Below are positions 39,531 to 52,420 of a stretch of 64,000 nucleotides of DNA, one piece after another. The position numbers were made by a program, and so were the translations under genes. This stretch comes from Coriaria nepalensis. Lineage: Eukaryota > Streptophyta > Magnoliopsida > Cucurbitales > Coriariaceae. Numbering within the stretch: the stretch's first letter is position 1; every line of letters begins with the position of its first letter. The notes beneath the pieces are model-generated. The model made no database searches. It had not been told where the DNA came from and saw only the letters and a program-made list of their open reading frames with translations. The DNA lies in the NCBI GenBank assembly GCA_027186245.1, contig CP114482.1, forward strand, positions 24,881,209 to 24,945,208, written 5' to 3'.

Positions 39531-42310
39531 TGACATGATTTTAAGGCTAAAAAGATGCATAGTTGCCGTCAATGGTTGAATTGGAAGTTCTGAACGAAAA
39601 TCGTGTTTGAAGTGCGAAAGAGTAGAATTCTTTCGACTTACTTTTAATTGATTTAATGACAAGAGAAGACTCAATGACATGATTTTAAGGCTAAACAAAC
39701 GCATAATTGCCTTCAATAGATCAATTGCATGTTTTCGACAAAAGTTGTGTTTGAAATGCGAAAATAGAATTTGTTTGAATTGATTTCGTATGATTTATTG
39801 ACTAATAGTGGCTCAATGACCTGATTTTAAGGCTATACAAATGCATAGTTGCCTTCAAAAGATACATTGCAAATTATGCACGAAAGTCGTGGTTGAAGTG
39901 CGAAAATAGATTTCGTTCGAGTTGCTTTGAAGTGATTTAATTACTCCAAGAGACTCAATGACATGATTTGAAGGCTAAACAATGGGTAATTTACTTGAAA
40001 AGATCAATCACAAGTCATGCACAAAGGTCTCGTTTAAAGAGCGAAAATAGAATTCGTTTGAATTGCTTTCAAATGATTTGATGACTACAAGAAACTCAAT
40101 GACATGATTTTAAGGCTAAAAAGATGCATAGTTGCCGTCAATGGTTGAATTGGAAGTTCTGAACGAAAGTCGTGTTTGAAGTGCGAAAGAGTAGAATTCT
40201 TTCGACTTACTTTTAATTGATTTAATGATTAGAGAAGACTCAATGACATGATTTTAAGGCTAAACAAACGCATAATTGCCTTCAATAGATCAATTGCATG
40301 TTTTCGACAAAAGCTATGTTTGAAGTGCGAAAATAGAATTTGTTTGAATTGATTTCGTATGATTTATTGACTAATAGTGGCTCAATGACCTGATTTTATG
40401 GCTATACAAATGCATAGTTGCCTTCAAAAGATACATTGCAAATTATGCACGAAAGTCGTGGTTGAAGTGCGAAAATAGATTTCGTTCGAATTGCTTTGAA
40501 GTGATTTAATTACTACAAGAGACTCAATGACATGATTTGAAGGCTAAACAATGGGTAATTTACTTGAATAGATCAATCACAAGTCATGCACAAAGTCTCG
40601 TTTAAAGGGCGAAAATAGAATTCGTTCGAATTGCTTTCAAATGATTTGATGACTACAAGAAACTCAATGACATGATTTTAAGGCTAAAAAGATGCATAGT
40701 TGCCGTCAATGGTTGAATTGGAAGTTCTGAACGAAAGTCGTGTTTGAAGTGCGAAAGAGTAGAATTCTTTCGACTTACTTTTAATTGATTTAATGACTAG
40801 AGAAGACTCAATGACATGATTTTAAGGCTAAACAAACGCATAATTGCCTTCAATAGATCAATTGCATGTTTTCGACAAAAGTTGTGTTTGAAATGCGAAA
40901 ATAGAATTTGTTTGAATTGATTTCGTATGATTTGTTGACTAATAGCGGCTCAATGACCTGATTTTAAGGCTATACAAATGCATAATTGCCTTCAAAAGAT
41001 ACATTGCAAATTATGCACGAAAGTCGTGGTTGATGTGCGAAAATAGATTTCGTTCGAATTGCTTTGAAGTGATTTAATTACTACAAGAGACTCAATGAAA
41101 TGATTTGAAGGCTAAACAATGGGTAATTTACTTGAATATATCAATCACAAGTCATGCACAAAGTCTCGTTTAAAGGGCGAAAATAGAATTCGTTCGAATT
41201 GCTTTCAAATGATTTGATGACTACAAGAAACTCAATGACATGATTTTAAGGCTAAAAAGATGCATAGTTGCCGTCAATGGTTGAATTGGAAGTTCTGAAC
41301 GAAAGTCGTGTTTGAAGTGCGAAAGAGTAGAATTCTTTCGACTTACTTTTAATTGATTTAATGACTAGAGAAGACTCAATGACATGATTTTAAGGCTAAA
41401 CAAACGCATAATTGCCTTCAATAGATCAATTGCATGTTTTCGACAAAAGTTGTGTTTGAAATGCGAAAATAGAATTTGTTTGAATTGATTTCGTATGATT
41501 TGTTGACTAATAGCGGCTCAATGACCTGATTTTAAGGCTATACAAATGCATAATTGCCTTCAAAAGATACATTGCAAATTATGCACGAAAGTCGTGGTTG
41601 ATGTGCGAAAATAGATTTCGTTCGAATTGCTTTGAAGTGATTTAATTACTACAAGAGACTCAATGAAATGATTTGAAGGCTAAACAATGGGTAATTTACT
41701 TGAATATATCAATCACAAGTCATGCACAAAGTCTCGTTTAAAGGGCGAAAATAGAATTCGTTCGAATTGCTTTCAAATGATTTGATGACTACAAGAAACT
41801 CAATGACATGATTTTAAGGCTAAAAAGATGCATAGTTGCCGTCAATGGTTGAATTGGAAGTTCTGAACGAAAGTCGTGTTTGAAGTGCGAAAGAGTAGAA
41901 TTCTTTCGACTTACTTTTAATTGATTTAATGATTAGAGAAGACTCAATGACATGATTTTAAGGCTAAACAAACGCATAATTGCCTTCAATAGATCAATTG
42001 CATGTTTTCGACAAAAGCTGTGTTTGAAATGCGAAAATAGAATTTGTTTGAATTGATTTCGTATGATTTATTGACTAATAGTGGCTCAATGACCTGATTT
42101 TAAGGCTATACAAATGCATAGTTGCCTTCAAAAGATACATTGCAAATTATGCACGAAAGTCGTGGTTGAAGTGCGAAAATAGATTTCGTTAGAATTGCTT
42201 TGAAGTGATTTAATTACTACAAGAGACTCAAGGACATGATTTGAAGGCTAAACAATGGGTAATTTACTTGAATAGATCAATCACAAGTCATGCACAAAGT
42301 CTCGTTTAAC
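39531..42310 (+). repeat. 2,841-bp tandem duplication, copy 2
   Basis: It follows copy 1 directly. Differences noticed include GAAGTGCGAAAATAG near 40,325 where copy 1 has GAAATGCG. Its right end changes to GTTTAACGGGCG (42,306) where copy 1 has GTTTAAAGGGCG, and from there the sequence follows the 6,818-bp duplication instead. Confidence 0.85.
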
Positions 42311-44163
42311 GGGCGAAAATAGAATTCGTTCGAATTGCTTTCAAATGATTTGATGACTACAAGAAACTCAATGACATGATTTTAAGGCTAAAAAGATGCA
42401 TAGTTGCCGTCAATGGTTGAATTGGAAGTTCTGAACGAAAGTCGTGTTTGAAGTGCGAAAGAGTAGAATTCTTTCGACTTACTTTTAATTGATTTAATGA
42501 TTAGAGAAGACTCAATGACATGATTTTAAGGCTAAACAAACGCATAATTGCCTTCAATAGATCAATTGCATGTTTTCGACAAAAGCTATGTTTGAAATGC
42601 GAAAATAGAATTTGTTTGAATTGATTTCGTATGATTTATTGACTAATAGTGGCTCAATGACCTGATTTTATGGCTATACAAATGCATAGTTGCCTTCAAA
42701 AGATACATTGCAAATTATGCACGAAAGTCGTGGTTGAAGTGCGAAAATAGATTTCGTTCGAATTGCTTTGAAGTGATTTAATTACTACAAGAGACTCAAT
42801 GACATGATTTGAAGGCTAAACAATGGGTAATTTACTTGAATAGATCAATCACAAGTCATGCACAAAGTCTCGTTTAAAGGGCGAAAATAGAATTCGTTCG
42901 AATTGCTTTCAAATGATTTGATGACTACAAGAGACTCAATGACATGATTTTAAGGCTAAAAAGATGCATAGTTGCCGTCAATGGTTGAATTGGAAGTTCT
43001 GAACGAAAATCGTGTTTGAAGTGCGAAAGAGTAGAATTCTTTCGACTTACTTTTAATTGATTTAATGACAAGAGAAGACTCAACGACATGATTTTAAGGC
43101 TAAACAAACGCATAATTGCCTTCAATAGATCAATTGCATGTTTTCGACAAAAGCTATGTTTGAAATGCGAAAATAGAATTTGTTTGAATTGATTTCGTAT
43201 GATTTATTGACTAATAGTGGCTCAATGACCTGATTTTATGGCTATACAAATGCATAGTTGCCTTCAAAAGATACATTGCAAATTATGCACGAAAGTCGTG
43301 GTTGAAGTGCGAAAATAGATTTCGTTCGAATTGCTTTGAAGTGATTTAATTACTACAAGAGACTCAATGACATGATTTGAAGGCTAAACAATGGGTAATT
43401 TACTTGAATAGATCAATCACAAGTCATGCACAAAGTCTCGTTTAAAGGGCGAAAATAGAATTCGTTCGAATTGCTTTCAAATGATTTGATGACTACAAGA
43501 GACTCAATGACATGATTTTAAGGCTAAAAAGATGCATAGTTGCCGTCAATGGTTGAATTGGAAGTTCTGAACGAAAATCGTGTTTGAAGTGCGAAAGAGT
43601 AGAATTCTTTCGACTTACTTTTAATTGATTTAATGACAAGAGAAGACTCAATGACATGATTTTAAGGCTAAACAAACGCATAATTGCCTTCAATAGATCA
43701 ATTGCATGTTTTCGACAAAAGTTGTGTTTGAAATGCGAAAATAGAATTTGTTTGAATTGATTTCGTATGATTTATTGACTAATAGTGGCTCAATGACCTG
43801 ATTTTAAGGCTATACAAATGCATAGTTGCCTTCAAAAGATACATTGCAAATTATGCACGAAAGTCGTGGTTGAAGTGCGAAAATAGATTTCGTTCGAGTT
43901 GCTTTGAAGTGATTTAATTACTCCAAGAGACTCAATGACATGATTTGAAGGCTAAACAATGGGTAATTTACTTGAAAAGATCAATCACAAGTCATGCACA
44001 AAGGTCTCGTTTAAAGAGCGAAAATAGAATTCGTTTGAATTGCTTTCAAATGATTTGATGACTACAAGAAACTCAATGACATGATTTTAAGGCTAAAAAG
44101 ATGCATAGTTGCCGTCAATGGTTGAATTGGAAGTTCTGAACGAAAGTCGTGTTTGAAGTGCGA
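41328..44163 (+). repeat. 2,836-bp block, copy 2 (offset 6,818 bp)
   Basis: Partner of 34,510-37,345. Private changes noticed are CGTTAGAATTGC near 42,190 and CTCAACGACATG near 43,084. It ends at the boundary of the core domain, where D changes to GCGAAAAAGTAG. Confidence 0.88.
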
Positions 44164-44869
44164 AAAAGTAGAATTCTTTCGACTTACTTTTAATTGATTT
44201 AATGACTAGAGAAGACTCAATGACATGATTTTAAGGCTAAACAAACGCATAATTGCCTTCAATAGATCAATTGCATGTTTTCGACAAAAGTTGTGTTTGA
44301 AATGCGAAAATAGAATTTGTTTGAATTGATTTCGTATGATTTATTGACTAATAGTGGCTCAATGACCTGATTTTAAGGCGATACAAATGCATAGTTGCGT
44401 TCAAAAGATACATTGCAAATTATGCACGAAAGTCGTGGTTGTAGTGCGAAAATAGATTTCGTTCGAATTGCTTTGAAGTGATTTAATTACTACAAGAGAC
44501 TTAATGACATGATTTGAAGGCTAAACAATGGGTAATTTACTTGAAAAGATCAATCACAAGTCATGCACAAAGGTCTCGTTTAAAGAGCGAAAATAGAATT
44601 CGTTTGGATTGCTTTCAAATGATTTGATGACTACAAGAAACTCAATGACATGATTTTAAGGCTAAAAAGATGCATAGTTGCCGTTAATGGTTGAATTGGA
44701 AGTTCTGAACGAAAGTCGGGTTTGAAGTGCGAAAAAGTAGAATTGTTTCGACTTACTTTTAATTGATTTAATGACTAGAGAAGACACAATGACATGATTT
44801 TAAGGCTAAACAAACGCGTAATTGCCTTCAATAGATCAATTGCATGTTTTCGACAAAAGCTGTGTTTGA

Positions 44870-46446
44870 AATGCGAAAATAGAATTTGTTTGAATTGATT
44901 TCGTATGATTTATTGACTAATAGTGGCTCAATGACCTGATTTTAAGGCTATACAAATGCATAGTTGCCTTCAAAAGATACATTGCAAATTATGCACGAAA
45001 GTCGTGGTTGAAGTGTGAAAATAGATTTCGTTCGAATTGCTTTGAAATGATTTAATTACTAGAAGAGACTCAATGACATGATTTCATGGCTAAACAATGG
45101 GTAATTTACTTGAATGGATCAATCAAAAGTCATGCACAAAAGTCTCATTTAAAGAGCGAAAATACAATTCGTTCGAATTGCTTTCAAATGATTTGATGAC
45201 AACAAGAAACTCAATGACTTGATTTTAAGGCTAAAAAGATGCATAGTTGCCGTCAATGGTTGAATTGGAAGTTCTGAATGAAAGTCGTGTTTGAAGTGCG
45301 AAAAAGAAGAATTCTTTTGACTTACTTTCAATTGATTTAATGACTAGAGTAGAGTAAATAACATGATTTTAAGGATAAACAAATGCATAATTGCCTCCAA
45401 CAGATCAATTGCATGTTTTGCACAAAAGTTGTGTTTGGAATTCGAAAATAGAATTTGTTTGAATTGATTTCGTATGATTTATTGACTAAAAGTGGCTCAA
45501 TGACCTGATTTTAAGGCTATACAAATGCATAGTTGCCTTCAAAATATCCATTGCAAATTATGCATGAAAGTCGTGGTTGAGGTGCGAAAATTGATTTCGT
45601 TCGAATTGGTTTGAAATGATTTAATTACTAGAAGAGACTCAATGACATGATTTCAATGCTAAACAATGGGTAATTTACTTGAATGGATCAATCACAAGTC
45701 ATGCACAAAAGTCTCATTTAAAGAGCGAAAATAGAATTCGTTCGAATTGCTTTCAAATGATTTGATGACAACAAGAAACTCAATGACATGATTTTAAGGC
45801 TAAAAAGATGCATAGTTGCCGTCAATGGTTGAATTGGAAGTTCTGAACGAAAGTCGTGTTTGAAGTGCGAAAAAGTAGAATTCTTTCGACTTACTTTTAA
45901 TTGATTTAATGACTAGAGAAGACTCAATGACATGATTTTAAGGCTAAACAAACGCATAATTGCCTTCAATAGATCAATTGCATGTTTTCGACAAAAGCTG
46001 TGTTTGAAATGCGAAAATAGAATTTGTTTGAATTGATTTCGTATGATTTATTGACTAATAGTGGCTCAATGACCTGATTTTAAGGCTATACAAATGCATA
46101 GTTGCCTTCAAAAGATACATTGCAAATTATGCATGAAAGTCGTGGTTGAAGTGTGAAAATAGATTTCGTTCGAATTGCTTTGAAATGATTTAATTACTAG
46201 AAGAGACTCAATGACATGATTTCATGGCTAAACAATGGGTAATTTACTTGAATGGATCAATCAGAAGTCATGCACAAAAGTCTCATTTAAAGAGCGAAAA
46301 TACAATTCATTCGAATTGCTTTCAAATGATTTGATGACAACAAGAAACTCAATGACTTGATTTTAAGGCTAAAAAGATGCATAGTTGCCGTCAATGGTTG
46401 AATTGGAAGTTCTGAATGAAAGTCGTGTTTGAAGTGCGAAAAAGTA
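44870..46446 (+). repeat. 1,138-bp-offset related segments
   Basis: Segments 44,870-45,308 and 46,008-46,446 share GAAGTGTGAAAATAG, GATTTCATGGCTAAAC, GAGCGAAAATACAATTC (45,161 and 46,299) and GACTTGATTTTAAGG. The unit between them (45,309-45,877) is of the GAATTGGTTTGAAATG type. Identity is high but not perfect, for example CAATTCGTTCG against CAATTCATTCG. Confidence 0.7.
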
Positions 46447-46749
46447 GAATTCTTTTGACTTACTTTTAATTGATTTAATGACTAGAGAAGACTCAATGAC
46501 ATGATTTTAAGGCTAAACAAACGCATAATTGCCTTCAATAGATCAATTGCATGTTTTCGACAAAAGCTGTGTTTGAAATGCGAAAATAGAATTTGTTTGA
46601 ATTGATTTCGTATGATTTATTGACTAAAAGTGGCTCAATGACCTGATTTTAAGGCTATACAAATGCATAGTTGCCTTCAAAAGATACATTGCAAATTATG
46701 CACGAAAGTCGTTGTTGAAGTGCGAAAATAGATTTCGTTCGAATTGCTT

Positions 46750-47660
46750 TGAAGTGATTTAATTACCAGAATAGACTCAATGACATGTTTTGAAGGCTAA
46801 ACAATGGGTAATTTACTTGAATAGATCTATCGCAAGTTATGCACAAAAGTCTCGTTTAAAGAGCGAAAATAGAATTCGTTCGAATTGCTTTCAAATGATT
46901 TGATAACTACAAGAGACTCAATGACATGATTTTAAGGCTAAAAAGATGCATAGTTACCGTCAATGGTTGAATTGGAAGTTCTGAACGAAAGTCGTGTTTG
47001 AAGTGTGAAAAAGTAGAATTCTTTCAACTTACTTTTAATTGATTTAATGACTAGAGAAGACTCAATGACATGATTTTAAGGCTAAACAAACGCATAATTG
47101 CCTTCAATAGATCAATTACATGTTTTGCACAAAAGTTGGGTTTGAAATGCGAAAATGCAATTTGTTTGAATTGATTTCGTATGATTTATTGACTAAAAGT
47201 GGCTCAATGACCAGATTTTAAGGCTATACAAATGCATAGTTGCCTTCAAAATATCCATTGCAAATTATGCATGAAAGTCGTGGTTGAGGTGCGAAAATTG
47301 ATTTCGTTCGAATTGGTTTGAAATGATTTAATTACTAGAAGAGACTCAATGACATGATTTCAATGCTAAACAATGGGTAATTTACTTGAATGGATCAATC
47401 ACAAGTCATGCACAAAAGTCTCATTTAAAGAGCGAAAATAGAATTCGTTCGAATTGCTTTCAAATGATTTGATGACAACAAGAAACTCAATGACATGATT
47501 TTAAGGCTAAAAAGATGCATAGTTGCCGTCAATGGTTGAATTGGAAGTTCTGAACGAAAGTCGTGTTTGAAGTGCGAAAAAGTAGAATTCTTTCGACTTA
47601 CTTTCAATTGATTTAATGACTAGAGAAGACAAAATAACATGATTTTAAGGCTAAACAAAT
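46750..47660 (+). repeat. Long-range duplicate, right copy (offset 26,700 bp)
   Basis: This is the partner of the segment at 20,050-20,960, with the same GAATAGACTCAATGACATGT, GCGAAAATGCAATTTG and GAATTGGTTTGAAATG markers at matching positions. Related copies of the GAATTGGTTTGAAATG C monomer also occur near 45.6, 49.3 and 51.0 kb, so the right domain holds several relatives of this unit. Confidence 0.75.
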
Positions 47661-48153
47661 GCATAATTGCCTTCAACAGATCAATTGCATGTTTTGCACA
47701 AAAGTTGTGTTTGAAATTCGAAAATAGAATTTGTTTGAATTGATTTCGTATGATTTATTGACTAAAAGTGGCTCAATGACCTGATTTTAAGGCTATACAA
47801 ATGCATAGTTGCCTTCAAAAGATACATTGCAAATTATGCACGAAAGTCGTTGTTAAAGTGCGAAAATAGATTTCGTTCCAATTGCTTTGAAGTGATTTAA
47901 TTACTACAAGAGACTCAATGACATGATTTGAAGGCTAAACAATGGGTAATTTACTTGAATAGATCTATCGCAAGTTATGCACAAAAGTCTCGTTTAAAGA
48001 GCGAAAATAGAATTCGTTCGAATTGCTTTCAAATGATTTGATAACTACAAGAGACTCAATGACATGATTTTAAGGCTAAAAAGATGCATAGTTGCCGACA
48101 ATGGTTGAATTGGAAGTTCTGAACGAAAGTCGTGTTTGAAGTGCGAAAAAGTA

Positions 48154-48781
48154 GAATTCTTTCGACTTACTTTTAATTGATTTAATGACTAGAGAAGACT
48201 CAATGACATGATTTTAAGGCTAAACAAACGCATAATTGCCTTCAATAGATCAATTGCATGTTTTGCACAAAAGTTGTGTTTGAAATGCGGAAATGGAATT
48301 TGTTTGAATTGATTTCATATGATTGATTGACTAAAAGTGGCTCAATGACCAGATTTTAAGGCTATACAAATCCATAGTTGCCTTCAAAATATCCATTGCA
48401 AATTATGCATGAAATTCGTGGTTGAAGTGCGAAAATTGATTTCGTTCGAATTGCTTTCAAATGATTTAATTACTAGAAGAGACTTAATGACATGATTTCA
48501 TGGCTAAACTATGGATAATTTACTTGAATAGATCAATCGCAAGTTATGCACAAAAGTCTCATTTAAAGTGCGAAAATAGGATTCGTTTGAATTGCTTTGA
48601 AATGATTTAATGACTGCAAGAAACTCAATGACATGATTTTAAGGCCAAAAAGATGCGTAGTTGCCTTCAAATGTTGAATTGGAAGTTCTGAACGAAAGAC
48701 GTGTTTGAAGTGCGAAAAAATAGAATTCTTTCGACTTACTTTTAATTGATTTAATAACTAGACAAGACTCAATGACATGAT
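48154..48781 (+). repeat. Segment duplicated at the right window edge (offset about 15,219 bp)
   Basis: Markers shared with 63,375-64,000 are AAATCCATAGTTGCC, GGCTAAACTATGGATAATTT, AATAGGATTCGTTTGAATTG, GGCCAAAAAGATGCGTAG and TAATAACTAGACAAGACTC. A starts at 48,723 and 63,942 correspond. The offset is not a whole number of HOR units because truncated units lie between. Confidence 0.82.
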
Positions 48782-49008
48782 TTTAAGGCTAAACGAACGC
48801 ATAATTTCCTTCAATAGATCAATTGCATGTTTTGCACAAAAGTTGTGTTTGAAATGCGAAAATAGAATTTGTTTGAATTGATTTCGTAGGATTTATTGAC
48901 TAAAAGTGACTCAATGACCTGATTTTAAGGCTATACAAATGCATAGTTGCCTTTAAAAGATACATTGCAAATTATGCACGAAAGTCGTGGTTGAAGTGCG
49001 AAAAAGTA
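48723..49008 (+). repeat. Two-monomer unit (286 bp): A plus a B/D hybrid
   Basis: A starts at 48,723 and 49,009 are only 286 bp apart. The B monomer reads normally to GTCGTGGTTGAAGTGCGAAA and then continues as the end of D (AAGTAGAATTC) into the next A. Monomer C and nearly all of D are lost. The switch lies in the GAAGTGCGAAAA block shared by the ends of B and D, so the register is kept. It occurs once in the window. Confidence 0.92.
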
Positions 49009-51379
49009 GAATTCTTTCGACTTACTTTTAATTGATTTAATGACTAGAGAAGACTCGATGACATGATTTTAAGGCTAAACAAACGCATAATTGCCTTCAA
49101 TAGATCAATTACATGTTTTGCACAAAAGTTGTGTTTGAAATGCGAAAATGGAATTTGTTTGAATTTATTTCGTATGATTTATTGACTAAAAGTGGCTCAA
49201 TGACCAGATTTTAAGGCTATACAAATGCATAGTTGCCTTCAAAATATCCATTGCAAATTATGCATGAAAGTCATGGTTGAAGTGCGAAAATTGATTTCGT
49301 TCGAATTGGTTTGAAATGATTTAATTAGTAGAAGAGACTCAATGACATGATTTCATGGCTAAACAATGGGTAATTTACTTGAATGGATCAATCACAAGTC
49401 ATGCACAAAAGTCTCATTTAAAGAGCGAAAATCGAATTCGTTCGAATTGCTTTCAAATGATTTGATGACAACAAGAAACTCAATGACATGATGTTAAGGC
49501 TAAAAAGATGCATAGTTGCCGTCAATGGTTGAATTGGAAGTTCTGAACGAAAGTCGTGTTTGAAGTGCGAAAAAGTAGAATTCTTTTGACTTACTTTCAA
49601 TTGATTTAATGACTAGAGTAGACTAAATAACATGATTTTAAGGCTAAACAAATGCATAATTGCCTTCAACAGATCAATTGCATCTTTTGCACAAAAGTTG
49701 TGTTTGAAATTCGAAAATAGAATTTGTTTGAATTGATTTCGAATGATTTATTGACTAAAAGTGGCTCAATGACCTGATTTTAAGGCTATACAAATGCATA
49801 GTTGCCTTCAAAAGATACATTGCAAATTATGCACGAAAGTCGTGGTCGAAGTGCGAAAATAGATTTCGTTCGAATTGCTTTGAAGTGATTTAATTACTAG
49901 AAGAGACTCAATGAAATGTTTTCAAGGCGAAACAATGGGTAATTTACTTGAATAGATCAATCGTAAGTTATGCACAAAAGTCTCGTTTAATGAGCGAAAA
50001 TAGAATACATTCGAATTGCTTTCAAATGATTTGATGACTACAAGAAACTCAATGACATGATTTTAAGGCTAAAAAGATGCATAGTTGCCGTCAATGGTTG
50101 AACTGGAAGTTCTGAACGAAAGTCATGTTTGAAGTGCGAAAAAGTAGAATTCTTTCGACTTACTTTTAATTGATTTAATGGCAAGAGAAGACTCAATGAC
50201 ATGATTTTAAGGCTAAAAAAACGCATAATTGCCTTCAGTAGATCAATTGCATGTTTTCGACAGAAGTTGTATTTGAAATGCGAAAGTAGAATTTGTTTGA
50301 ATTGATTTCGTATGATTTATTGACTAATAGTGGCTCAATGACCTGATTTTAAGGCTATACAAATGCATAGTTGCCTTCAAAAGATACATTGCAAATTATG
50401 CACGAAAGTCGTGGTTGAAGTGCGAAAATAGATTTCGTTCGAATTGCTTTGAAGTGATTTAATTACTACAAGAGTCTCAATGACATGATTTGAAGGCTAA
50501 ACAATGGGTAATTTACTTGAATAGATCAATCGCAAGTTATGCACAAATGTCTCGTTTAAAGAGCGAAAAGAGAATTCATTCGAATTGCTTTCAAATGATT
50601 TGATGACTACAAGAAACTCAGTGACATGATTTTAAGGCTAAAAAGATGCATAGTTGCCGTCAATGGTTGAATTGGAAGTTCTGAACGAAAGTCGTGTTTG
50701 AAGTGCGAAAAAGTAGAATTTTTTCGACTTACTTTTAATTGATTTAATTACTAGAGAAGACTCGATGACATGATTTTAAGGCTAAACAAACGCATAATTG
50801 CCTTCAATAGATCAATTACATGTTTTGCACAAAAGTTGGGTTTGAAATGCGAAAATGGAATTTGTTTGAATTGATTTCGTATGATTTATTGACTAAAAGT
50901 GGCTCAATGACCAGATTTTAAGGCTATACAAATGCATAGTTGCCTTCAAAATATCCATTGCAAATTATGCATGAAAGTCGTGGTTGAAGTGCGAAAATTG
51001 ATTTCGTTCGAATTGGTTTGAAATAATTTAATTACTAGAAGAGACTCAATGACATGATTTCATGGCTAAACAATGGGTAATTTACTTGAATGGATCAATC
51101 ACAAGTCATGCACAAAAGTCTCATTTAAAGAGCGAAAATAGAATTCGTTCGAATTGCTTTCAAATGATTTGATGACAACAAGAAACTCAATGACATGATT
51201 TTAAGGCTAAAAACATGCATAGTTGCCGTCAATGGTTGAATTGGAAGTTCTGAACGAAAGTCGTGTTTGAAGTGCGAAAAAGTAGAATTCTTTTGACTTA
51301 CTTTCAATTGATTTAATGACTAGAGTAGACTAAATAACATGATTTTAAGGCTAAACAAATGCATAATTGCCTTCAATAG

Positions 51380-52420
51380 ATCAATTGCATGTTTTCGACA
51401 AAAGTTGTGCTTGAAATGCGAAAATAGAATTTGTTTGAATTGATTTCGAATGATTTATTGACTAAAAGTGGCTCAATGACCTGATTTTATGGCTATACAA
51501 ATGCATAGTTGCTTTCAAAAGATACATTGCAAATTATGCACGAAAGTCGTGGTCGAAGTGCGAAAATAGATTTCGTTCGAATTGCTTTGAAGTGATTTAA
51601 TTACTACAAGAGACTCAATGACATGATTTGAAGGCTAAACAATGGGTAATTTACTTGAATAGATCAATCACAAGTCATGCACAAAGGTCTCGTTTAAAGA
51701 GCGAAAATAGAATTCGTTCGAATTGCTTTCAAATGATTTGATGACTACAAGAAACTCAATGACATGATTTTAAGGCTAAAAAGATGCATAGTTGCCGTCA
51801 ATGGTTGAATTGGAAGTTCGGAACGAAAGTTGTGTTTGAAGTGCGAAAAAGTAGAATTCTTTCGACTTACTTTTAATTGATTTAATGACTAGAGAAGACT
51901 CAATGACATGATTTTAAGGCTAAACAAACGCATAATTGCCTTCAATAGATCAATTGCATGTTTTCGACAAAAGCTGTGTTTGAAATGCGAAAATAGAATT
52001 TGTTTGAATTGATTTCGTATGATTTATTGACTAATAGTGGCTCAATGACCTGATTTTAAGGCTATACAAATGCATAGTTGCCTTCAAAATAACCGTTGCA
52101 AATTATGCACGAAAGTCGTGGTTGAAGTGCCAAAATGGATTTCGTTCGAATTCCTTTGAAGTGATTTAATTACTAGAAGAGACTCAATGGCATGATTTCA
52201 AGGCTAAACAATGGGTAATTTACTTGAATAGATCAATCGCAAGTCATGCACAAAGGTCTCATTTAAAGAGCGAAAATAGAATACGTTCGAATTGCTTTCA
52301 AATGATTTGATGACAACAAGAAACTCAATGACATGATTTTAAGGCTAAAAAGATGCATAGTTGCCGTCAATGGTTGAATTGGAAGTTCTGAACGAAAGTC
52401 GTGTTTGAAGTGCGAAAAAG
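51380..52420 (+). repeat. 3,983-bp-offset duplication, copy 1
   Basis: It shares with 55,363-56,403 the markers AAGTTGTGCTTGAAATG, TTTTATGGCTATAC with GTTGCTTTCAAAAG, AAGTTCGGAACGAAAGTTG (TGG at 51,811 and 55,794), and AAAATAACCGTTGC (AACC at 52,091 and 56,074) with GTGCCAAAATGG. The offset of 3,983 is seven units of 569 bp. Confidence 0.85.

Larger units (their letters stand above)
21454..44170 (+). repeat. Core domain: homogenised 568-bp HOR units
   Basis: Units are mostly 568 bp. The shared states are A with TTTTCGACAAAAG, B with GACTAATAGTGGCTCAATGA, C with CATGCACAAAGTCTCG and AAAGGGCGAAAATA, and D with TTGCCGTCAATGG and often GCGAAAGAGTA. Long stretches are identical between copies. 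Inside are the 1,560-bp super-repeat and the nested 4,545-, 2,841- and 6,818-bp-offset duplications listed separately. Confidence 0.85.
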
